A stretch of 6,750 nt of DNA, taken from assembly GCA_013204195.1 (NCBI GenBank), contig JABMOJ010000246.1, positions 1-6,750 of the forward strand, in the 5' to 3' direction. The notes beneath the pieces were generated by a model. It had not been told where the DNA came from, searched no databases, and was given only the letters and a program-made list of their open reading frames with translations. This DNA is from SAR86 cluster bacterium. GTDB taxonomy: Bacteria > Pseudomonadota > Gammaproteobacteria > Pseudomonadales > Azotimanducaceae. Made by a program: the position numbers and the translations under genes. Shown piece by piece: positions 1-5,604 of the stretch (position 1 is its first letter; every line of letters starts with the position of its first letter).

Positions 1-229
1 AAAATAAACCGCCCGAACCTGGTTCGGGTAAGGGTGAAATGGTGCGGTAAGAGCGCACCGCGCGTGCGGTAACGGACGTGGCAGTGTAAACCCCACTCGG
101 AGCAAGACCAAATAGGAATCCATCGTTGCGGCCCGCAATTGGATTCGGGTAGGTCGCTAAAGATGCATGGCGACATGTATCGTAGATGAATGATTGTCCT
201 CGACAGAACCCGGCTTACGGTCAACTCTC
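1..229 (+). ncRNA. rnpB: RNase P RNA (type A), 3' part, 5' end outside window
   Basis: This is the catalytic RNA of ribonuclease P, which removes the 5' leader of precursor tRNAs. The sequence follows E. coli M1 RNA closely. A P9-like hairpin (12-18 with 22-28) is followed by GGGTGAAA, the GTGCGGTAAGAGCGCACC hairpin and AGACCAAATAGG. A P15/P16-type stem pairs 116-122 perfectly with 140-146, with an inner hairpin TTGCG/CGCAA at 126-138. CGGGTAGG at 146-153 carries the GGT that pairs with the tRNA CCA end. A P18 hairpin at 162-181 closes on a GCGA tetraloop. GATGAATGATTGTCC and GACAGAACCCGGCTTA then form the conserved 3' core. The final GGTCAACTCTC should be the 3' strand of helix P1, so the end is placed near 229 with a few bases of uncertainty. 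By comparison with M1 RNA, roughly 115 bases at the 5' end lie outside the window, along with the promoter. Confidence 0.96.
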
Positions 230-511
230 TACTTATTGACGGGTTCAAATTTTATCAGTGACGGTCTTTCCCTAAGTCGAGTGCTTTTTCGACTCTGCTG
301 GCCATAGATCGCTGTCGCGCCGCCACCATTTAGATATTTAAAATAACTCTCTTATGCCAAAAAATTCTAACGGATGTGCAACTTAACAAGTTACATTAAC
401 TTGCAGCTTTATCTTCATGTATTCCTGCTGTTTATTTTTGCGCATAACCTCTAGCTTTCAGAACTCCTCCTAAGTCGTTGTGTTTTAAAGACAAATCTCC
501 TATTTCATACC
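230..511. other. AT-rich intergenic spacer between rnpB and the mraZ promoter
   Basis: I see no convincing gene in this stretch. Bases 331-510 contain 59 G or C in 180 by hand count (about 33%), well below the roughly 50% of the coding regions I counted. It holds a small hairpin (AGTCGA at 275-280 with TCGACT at 289-294) that is not followed by a T run, so it is not a classical terminator. It also holds a perfect palindrome at 387-403, listed separately. No clear rho-independent terminator for rnpB is visible. The stretch from the expected transcription start near 547 to the mraZ start at 728 is an untranslated leader of about 180 bases, which also shows no gene. Confidence 0.7.
387..403. repeat. 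Perfect 7-bp inverted repeat with 3-bp centre
   Basis: CAAGTTA (387-393), CAT, then TAACTTG (397-403) form an exact inverted repeat. A second, overlapping imperfect pair shares the right arm: TGCAACTTAA (377-386) against TTAACTTGCA (396-405), with one mismatch. Neither pair is followed by a T run, so this is not an obvious terminator. It lies about 110 bp upstream of the -35 box of the mraZ promoter. A dimeric regulator site is possible, but no family is recognisable and chance in AT-rich DNA is a real alternative. Confidence 0.35.
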
Positions 512-540
512 TTGACAAGAATTCACGTCCTTCTTATTGT
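512..540 (+). promoter_or_regulatory. Predicted sigma70 promoter of the mraZ-dcw operon
   Basis: A perfect -35 hexamer TTGACA (512-517), a 17-bp spacer and a -10 hexamer TATTGT (535-540, four of six consensus positions) form a good sigma70-type promoter. Transcription should begin near 546-548, exactly where the GTG repeat array starts. It is the only clear promoter seen ahead of the operon and corresponds in position to Pmra of E. coli. The start site itself is inferred. Confidence 0.75.
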
Positions 541-545
541 GCATA

Positions 546-588
546 GTGAGGAAAAGTGGGTAAAAGTGTAGTTTTGTGGAGCATTGGG
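546..588 (+). promoter_or_regulatory. MraZ-binding repeat array (operator)
   Basis: GTG recurs at exactly 10-bp steps at 546, 556, 566 and 576 (GTGAG, GTGGG, GTGTA, GTGGA), with a further in-phase TGGG at 585-588. In E. coli, MraZ binds TGGGN-type direct repeats separated by 5 nt, between the -10 box and the ribosome binding site of its own promoter. The period, motif and position here all match. One unit keeps the full GTGGG and the others are degenerate. The inferred role is autorepression of the whole operon at or just after the transcription start. Confidence 0.8.
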
Positions 589-727
589 CTTCTCGCCGCA
601 CATCTGCCTGCTAACCCATTGATAGTGAAGGTCTAAACGAGCACCGCTCAACCGCTGCAGGGGTGAGTGGGTAGTCAAGCGCGAAACAACAAGCGCAGTT
701 AACGTGAATAGGTACTGGGTCAAAATT

Positions 728-1180
728 ATGTTCCGGGGAGTCAGTAATCTCAATCTCGATGCTAAGGGTCGTCTCGCGATCCCGACACGCTATCGCGAGA
801 TGCTTGAGCAACAGTGTAACGGGGAAATGGTCATTACCATAGACACGGATGAACGCTGCCTGTTGCTTTACCCCCGTCCCGATTGGGAGCTGATTGAAGC
901 AAAGGTCGGCGCCATGTCGAGCTTTGATCCGATGACACGAAGAGTGCAGCGCTTGTTAATAGGCCACGCGACGGATATTGAGCTCGATGGCAGTGGGCGG
1001 CTCCAGCTGACACCGCCACTGCGAGCCTATGCTGAACTGGATAAGAGAACTGTTCTTTTAGGGCAGGGAAAAAAACTTGAGCTGTGGAGCGAGGACCGCT
1101 GGATTGCCCGCCGTGACAGCTGGTTAGAGAATCAGTCAGGTCAGGAATTACCAGCGGAGCTACAGTCGCTGTCTTTGTGA
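728..1180 (+). CDS. mraZ: Transcriptional regulator MraZ
   Basis: MraZ is a DNA-binding protein of the SpoVT/AbrB fold that forms ring-shaped oligomers. In E. coli it represses its own dcw operon. The 150-residue product is close to the usual 152 and carries two AbrB-like halves, each with the DxxxR signature: DAKGR at residues 11-15 and DGSGR at 87-91. The start is placed at ATG 728 because the family begins MFRG and the product here reads MFRGVSNLNLDAKGRLAIP. An in-frame GTG at 704 would add eight residues not seen in the family. The Shine-Dalgarno sequence is weak (GGG at 717-719), which suggests modest translation. The upstream promoter and GTG repeat array fit autoregulation. rsmH follows after about 6 bases. 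Confidence 0.96.
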   Translation: MFRGVSNLNLDAKGRLAIPTRYREMLEQQCNGEMVITIDTDERCLLLYPRPDWELIEAKVGAMSSFDPMTRRVQRLLIGHATDIELDGSGRLQLTPPLRAYAELDKRTVLLGQGKKLELWSEDRWIARRDSWLENQSGQELPAELQSLSL

Positions 1181-1186
1181 AGGTCA

Positions 1187-2155
1187 ATGTGTGATGGAAT
1201 GTCGATGAGCGGTACTGAAATTAGCTTGACTGCCGAAAGCCACGTGCCCGTGCTTAGGGATGAAGCTGTGTCGGCGCTCGTCATAGATCCTGATGGCCGT
1301 TATGTTGACTGCACCTACGGTCGAGGCGGGCACACGGCGATGATTTTGACTCAGCTATCGGAAAAAGGCCGCTTGCTCGTGATTGATAAAGATACGACGG
1401 CCATCGCTGACGCGCGGCAAAAATACTTCGATGACCCGCGAGTGGTCATCTGTCACGGTTCTTTTGCCGACATAGAGTCCTTTGTCGAGATCCATGAGTT
1501 AGCCCCGCTCAGCGGGGTATTACTCGATCTGGGAATTTCATCGCCACAAATCAACCAACCTGAACGTGGTTTTAGTTTTGATAAGAATGGTCCCTTGGAT
1601 ATGCGCATGGATCAGACTCAAGGGCAGACTGCGGCTGAATGGTTAATGCAGGCTGATGAAAAAGATATCGCCGATGTGCTGAAGACCTTTGGTGAGGAAA
1701 AATTTGGCAAGCGTATTGCTCGTGGTGTGGTCGAGGCGAGGCTGGTAGCGCCCATCACCACGACGCATCAATTAGTTGCGATTATCGATGCAGCGGTGCC
1801 AAGAATAGAGTTCCACAAGCATCCCTCTACTCGGTCTTTTCAAGGCATCCGAATTTTTATTAATAATGAATTGGGCGATATACAAGCCTCTCTCAAGGGT
1901 GCCATCAACTCGTTAGGCGTGGGCGGGCGTTTGGTGGTGATCAGTTTCCACTCGCTGGAAGACCGCATTGTGAAGCGTTTTATGCGTGACTTGGCTCGTG
2001 GCGACAAGCTGCCCGATCGACTCCCGATCCGTGACAGTGAAATCAAACGAACCGTCAAGTTAGTGGGTAAGGCCATTAAGCCCAGTGACGCCGAGGTGGC
2101 GCAGAATCGCCGCTCGAGAAGTTCCATTATGCGGATCGCGGAGAAGTTGCTGTGA
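1187..2155 (+). CDS. rsmH: 16S rRNA (cytosine(1402)-N(4))-methyltransferase RsmH
   Basis: RsmH (MraW) uses S-adenosylmethionine to methylate N4 of C1402 in the decoding centre of 16S rRNA. With this start the product is 322 residues, slightly longer than the E. coli protein. The N-terminal HVPVLRDEAV matches the family. The SAM-binding motif GRGGHT lies at residues 45-50. LLDLGISSPQ (112-121), GPLDMRMD (135-142), RSFQGIRIFINNEL (216-229) and FHSLEDR (254-260) are the other hallmark blocks. The start is uncertain: ATG 1187 has AAGG only 3 bases upstream, while in-frame ATGs at 1199 and 1205 remain, the latter with GGA at a better spacing. The stop codon overlaps the GTG start of ftsL in a GTGA tetranucleotide, so ftsL translation is probably coupled to it. 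Confidence 0.96.
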   Translation: MCDGMSMSGTEISLTAESHVPVLRDEAVSALVIDPDGRYVDCTYGRGGHTAMILTQLSEKGRLLVIDKDTTAIADARQKYFDDPRVVICHGSFADIESFVEIHELAPLSGVLLDLGISSPQINQPERGFSFDKNGPLDMRMDQTQGQTAAEWLMQADEKDIADVLKTFGEEKFGKRIARGVVEARLVAPITTTHQLVAIIDAAVPRIEFHKHPSTRSFQGIRIFINNELGDIQASLKGAINSLGVGGRLVVISFHSLEDRIVKRFMRDLARGDKLPDRLPIRDSEIKRTVKLVGKAIKPSDAEVAQNRRSRSSIMRIAEKLL

Positions 2156-2463
2156 TCAGAGAAACGCCACTAAGTACATTGGCAAGCTGGTTGAGCGGCT
2201 GGACTCAAATCGGTGCCGGATTGATGTTGTTGGTCTTAATCACTTCGTCGCTGGCAGTGATTTACTCTGTGCATTTGACCCGGCAACAGTATTCCGAACT
2301 ACAAGAGGTGCGGGCAACCCAGGACTATCTCGATAGTGAATATGAACGATTACTTTTGGAGCAGAGTGCCTGGGCTGATTACAGCATAATCGATCAAGTC
2401 TCCAGAGGCGAGCTACAGATGCAGCCCCCAGAACCCAAAGCATTGATCGTGGTGAGGAGGTGA
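2152..2463 (+). CDS. ftsL: Cell division protein FtsL
   Basis: FtsL is a small bitopic inner-membrane protein. With FtsB and FtsQ it activates the septal synthase FtsWI. The 103-residue product has a short cytoplasmic N-terminus, one hydrophobic segment at about residues 20-41, and a periplasmic helix rich in Gln, Leu and Glu (about 45-70) that fits the family's coiled coil. It contains the typical SEYERLLLEQSAWADYS stretch and then the GELQMQPPEPKALIV tail. The start is GTG 2152, overlapping the rsmH stop by 4 bases and preceded by GGAG at 2140-2143 with an 8-base spacing. FtsL diverges fast between species, so the call rests on size, topology, the conserved block and position between rsmH and ftsI; together these are strong. 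Confidence 0.93.
   Translation: MIRETPLSTLASWLSGWTQIGAGLMLLVLITSSLAVIYSVHLTRQQYSELQEVRATQDYLDSEYERLLLEQSAWADYSIIDQVSRGELQMQPPEPKALIVVRR
2455..2463 (+). promoter_or_regulatory. Near-perfect Shine-Dalgarno of ftsI inside the ftsL end
   Basis: AGGAGGTGA pairs along nine bases with the 3' end of 16S rRNA and sits 7 bases before the GTG start of ftsI. The same nine bases encode the last two arginines and the stop codon of ftsL, so ribosomes ending ftsL sit on the ftsI initiation site. An in-frame TGA at 2453-2455 excludes any ftsI start further upstream, which fixes GTG 2471. Confidence 0.85.
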
Positions 2464-2470
2464 TGGCGCC

Positions 2471-4123
2471 GTGATCGCATTCCGAGTCTATCTGGTCATC
2501 GGCTTTTTTGTGCTTCTTGCGGTTGCAATGGGTACACGGGTGGTTTTCCTGCATGTTTTCGAAAAAGATTTTCTTCAGGATCAGGGTGACGCGCGGACCA
2601 TTAGAATGGAGCGAATCAATGCACATCGCGGCATGATTCTTGATCAGAAGGGTAAGCCGATGGCGGTGAGTTCACCCGTAGTCTCTCTTTGGGCTAACCC
2701 AGCAGAGTTGATCGCCTCAGGCGAGGGCATGGAGCAGTTGGCGTTGTTGCTTGAGGTGGCGCCCGCGGAATTTAACAATCGACTGGAAAAAAATTCGCAG
2801 CAGACTTTTGTCTATTTGCGTCGCCACCTGCCACCACAAGTGGCGGAGAAAATTCTGTCTTACCATATTGCCGGGGTCTATGCCGAGAAGGAGTACCATC
2901 GTTTTTACCCGGCCGGTGAAGTTGCAGCTCATGTGGTGGGCTTCACGGATATCAATGACAAAGGTCAGGAAGGCGTAGAGCTTGCTTACGACGATTGGTT
3001 GCAAGGCACGCCAGGTAAAAAGAAGGTCCTAAAGAATTTGTATGGCGACATCGTTCGAGATATCAAACCGATATTGGAAGCGAGTCCGGGTCAAAACATC
3101 GAGCTCAGTGTGGATTTGCGTTTGCAGTATCTGGCCTATCGGGAACTCAAGTCAGCGATCCAGTATAACAATGCTGTCTCTGGTTCTGTGGTAATTCTTG
3201 ATGTGGCGACAGGCGCGATACTAGCGCTCGTCAACCAGCCATCCTACAACCCCAATAATCGCCTAGGTCTGAATTTGGCGGCCGTGCGCAATCGGGCGGT
3301 GACCGATGTGTTTGAGCCAGGGTCTACGGTCAAGCCTTTCACCGTCGCCACGGCACTGCAAAGTGGCCAATATACGCCCGAATCGACCATCGATACGAGC
3401 CCCGGATTTGTTAAGGTCGGTAGCAAAACAATCCCTGACCCGTCGAATTACGGAGTGCTTGATCTGGGTGGCATCATCGAAAAGTCTAGTCAGGTTGGTA
3501 TCACTAAGCTGGCGCTAAGCCTGAATGAATATGATGTTTGGGAAATGTTTTCGGCGGTTGGTTTCGGTAAGAGTACCGATATCGGGTTTCCGGGAGAGCG
3601 CTCAGGTTTTCTACCCAGTCACCGCCGATGGAAAGATATAGAGCGAGCAACGTTTGCCTATGGATATGGATTGACCGTGACCCCTCTGCAGCTCGCTTCT
3701 GCCTACTTGACGATAGCGTCCGGTGGTTTGAAGCGGCAGCTGTCCCTGGTCAACAATAGCGCGGTCAGTGAGGTTAGGGTTTTCGAGAAAAAGACCGCAG
3801 ATGATGTGATGCGCATGCTGCGCAGAGTGACATCGAAAGGCACAGGAAGTCGAGCCGCAATGGAGGCTTATACCGTTGCGGGTAAAACAGGTACGGTCAG
3901 AAAAGTCGGCGAAGACGGCTATGAGGACACACGCCACATGGCTTTCTTTGCGGGCATTACGCCGGCCGTCAATCCGCGCCTGGTGGGAGTGGTGATGATC
4001 AACGAGCCGAAAGGCAAAGACTATGGCGGCGGAGCCATTGCAGCGCCAGTGTTTTCCAAAATCATGGCGGGGGCCCTCAGGCTTTTGAATGTGCCACCAG
4101 ACGATCTGGATGAGGCGGCTTGA
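2471..4123 (+). CDS. ftsI: Division-specific peptidoglycan D,D-transpeptidase FtsI (PBP3)
   Basis: FtsI is the class B penicillin-binding protein that cross-links septal peptidoglycan in partnership with FtsW. The product is 550 residues, shorter than E. coli (588) and P. aeruginosa (579). Only about four or five residues precede the membrane anchor (about 6-28), so the cytoplasmic tail is nearly absent. The pedestal domain includes AHRGMILDQKGKPMAVS and the conserved EYHRFYPAGEVAAHVVGF. The transpeptidase domain has the catalytic serine in STVK (S285, K288), then SSQ at 339-341 where the family has SSN, then PGERSG, the ERATFAYGYGL block, and KTGT at 472-475. The Asn-to-Gln change is direct from codon CAG at 3491-3493. 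Everything around these motifs is normal, so I read it as a functional enzyme with a variant second motif. Its stop overlaps the murE ATG by one base (TGATG). Confidence 0.96.
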   Translation: MIAFRVYLVIGFFVLLAVAMGTRVVFLHVFEKDFLQDQGDARTIRMERINAHRGMILDQKGKPMAVSSPVVSLWANPAELIASGEGMEQLALLLEVAPAEFNNRLEKNSQQTFVYLRRHLPPQVAEKILSYHIAGVYAEKEYHRFYPAGEVAAHVVGFTDINDKGQEGVELAYDDWLQGTPGKKKVLKNLYGDIVRDIKPILEASPGQNIELSVDLRLQYLAYRELKSAIQYNNAVSGSVVILDVATGAILALVNQPSYNPNNRLGLNLAAVRNRAVTDVFEPGSTVKPFTVATALQSGQYTPESTIDTSPGFVKVGSKTIPDPSNYGVLDLGGIIEKSSQVGITKLALSLNEYDVWEMFSAVGFGKSTDIGFPGERSGFLPSHRRWKDIERATFAYGYGLTVTPLQLASAYLTIASGGLKRQLSLVNNSAVSEVRVFEKKTADDVMRMLRRVTSKGTGSRAAMEAYTVAGKTGTVRKVGEDGYEDTRHMAFFAGITPAVNPRLVGVVMINEPKGKDYGGGAIAAPVFSKIMAGALRLLNVPPDDLDEAA

Positions 4124-5604
4124 TGATGCAAAAGATGTTAAGTCAATTGCTACCAGGTATTAGTCTCAAGGCTGATGTCGTTGTCACGGGTATCTCCGAG
4201 GACAGTCGGCGCGTCGCCGCCGGAGATCTTTTTCTGGCAACCCCTGGATTGAGTCATGATGGTCGCAGTCACATCGACGAAGTGCTGACGAAAGCGGCAG
4301 CGGCCCTTTGTGAGGCACCCTTTGAGTCAAGCCATGAATTGGTCGTTGTCGTAGATGAGTTGACTACGCTCAAAGGGCCTATAGCCAGCCGATTCTACGG
4401 TGATCCCTCTTCTCGGTTGCTGGTGATCGGTATCACAGGCACTAACGGTAAAACCTCCTGTAGTCATTTTGTTGCTCAAGTGCTGACAGCGCTGGAGAAA
4501 AAATGTGGCGTGATCGGCACGTTGGGTTTTGGATTCCCGGGTGATTTACACGAGCCCGGTTTGACGACGCCGGCCGCCGTGGATATTCAACGCCAGTTGG
4601 CGAGGTTAAGTGAGCAAGCTGCAGAAGCCGTGGCTATAGAAACTTCTTCTCATGGGTTGGTGCAGGGTCGGCTTAACGGCACCAAGATCAATGTCGCCAT
4701 TTTTACCAATATCAGCCGCGACCACCTGGACTATCACGGTACATTTGCCGACTACCGGGCGGCTAAGCAACGGTTGTTTGAATGGCCTGAATTACAAGCG
4801 GCGATTATCAATACTGACGACGAATTTGGTCGAGACATTCTGGCTTCGCTTGGGCGAAATGTTCAGCGGGTCAGCTACTCAGTAGCCAATGCCGCGGCTA
4901 ACGTCTTTTGTCGCAATATCAACTACGGCCTTGATGGGTTTGAGGCGGAGCTGGTTACCCCATGGGGTTCTGGTCTGCTGCGCTGCAAGTTGCTTGGTGA
5001 GTTTAATGTCAGTAACGTTTTAAGCGTAGTGTCATTGTTAGGCGTGCTCGGCTATGAGTTTTCGGCAATTTTACGTGCCGTGGCCGGCCTGAGTAACGTC
5101 TTGGGCCGTATGGATACGCTTGCTCGTCCTGGTATGCCGCTGGTGGTGATTGATTACGCACATACACCCGACGCGCTGGCGAAGGCATTGAAAGCTTTGC
5201 GAGTACATTGCCAGGGTGACCTCTGGTGTGTATTCGGTTGTGGCGGTGACAGAGACAAAGGCAAGCGCGCGGAGATGGGTCGAATAGCAACTGAAATGGC
5301 CGATCACTCAATAGTGACAGATGACAATCCGCGCAACGAGACTTCTGCGGCCATCATTGCGGATATTGTTGTGGGCGCTTTGCCAGGTCGAGATCTTATT
5401 GTTGAGCCAGACCGCCGTTTGGCGGTCCGCTGTGCGCTTCAAAAGGCGAGCTATGGCGATATTATTTTAATCGCCGGGAAAGGTCATGAAGACTACCAAG
5501 AAATAGCCGGTCGGCGGCTGATCTATAGCGACTACGCTGAAGTCGAAAATTTCTACCGCCATGAAGTACCTAGCAATATAAGCAGCGGATCGTCGCTATC
5601 GTGA
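4123..5604 (+). CDS. murE: UDP-MurNAc-L-alanyl-D-glutamate--meso-diaminopimelate ligase MurE
   Basis: MurE is a cytoplasmic ATP-dependent ligase that adds the third residue of the peptidoglycan stem peptide to UDP-MurNAc-L-Ala-D-Glu. The 493-residue product matches the usual length (495 in E. coli). Visible motifs are the ATP-binding loop GITGTNGKTS (about 103-112), SSHGLVQGR, FTNISRDHLDYHGT, the lysine in YRAAK that is carbamylated in the family (about 215), CGGDRDKGKR, DNPRNE (about 401-406) and AGKGHEDY near the C-terminus. DNPR is the signature for meso-diaminopimelate rather than lysine. ATG 4123 is chosen because GAGG at 4112-4115 lies 7 bases upstream and the ATG shares one base with the ftsI stop. 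TTG 4120 and ATG 4126 are alternatives that change the product by one residue. The protein ends normally, with no fused MurF domain. Confidence 0.96.
   Translation: MMQKMLSQLLPGISLKADVVVTGISEDSRRVAAGDLFLATPGLSHDGRSHIDEVLTKAAAALCEAPFESSHELVVVVDELTTLKGPIASRFYGDPSSRLLVIGITGTNGKTSCSHFVAQVLTALEKKCGVIGTLGFGFPGDLHEPGLTTPAAVDIQRQLARLSEQAAEAVAIETSSHGLVQGRLNGTKINVAIFTNISRDHLDYHGTFADYRAAKQRLFEWPELQAAIINTDDEFGRDILASLGRNVQRVSYSVANAAANVFCRNINYGLDGFEAELVTPWGSGLLRCKLLGEFNVSNVLSVVSLLGVLGYEFSAILRAVAGLSNVLGRMDTLARPGMPLVVIDYAHTPDALAKALKALRVHCQGDLWCVFGCGGDRDKGKRAEMGRIATEMADHSIVTDDNPRNETSAAIIADIVVGALPGRDLIVEPDRRLAVRCALQKASYGDIILIAGKGHEDYQEIAGRRLIYSDYAEVENFYRHEVPSNISSGSSLS

Noticed and set aside
241..250. GGGTTCAAAT, similar to a tRNA T-loop
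   Set aside because: The matching T-stem, anticodon arm and acceptor stem are absent around it, so there is no tRNA.
275..294. AGTCGA/TCGACT hairpin as an rnpB terminator
   Set aside because: The stem is only 6 bp, part of its T-rich tract is in the loop, and the sequence after the stem is CTGCTGG rather than a T run.
383..445. A 20-codon minus-strand reading frame starting ATG at 445, with AGAGG just ahead and a GGAGGAG further upstream
   Set aside because: The spacing of both ribosome-site candidates is poor, the frame is very short in AT-rich DNA, the product has no recognisable feature, and it ends inside the palindrome. Nothing beyond chance supports it.
660..720. Further TGGGT copies (668-672, 716-720) as extra MraZ sites
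   Set aside because: They are isolated and not in the 10-bp phase of the 546-588 array, so they are probably chance.
704..727. Upstream GTG start for mraZ adding eight residues
   Set aside because: MraZ proteins begin MFRG; ATG 728 gives exactly that and a normal length of 150 residues.
834..1187. Long minus-strand open frames opposite mraZ, ftsL-ftsI and murE (834-1187, 2240-2626, 5009-5311 and others)
   Set aside because: They lie opposite strongly conserved genes, have no family resemblance and no sensible ribosome sites, so they are shadows of the real frames.
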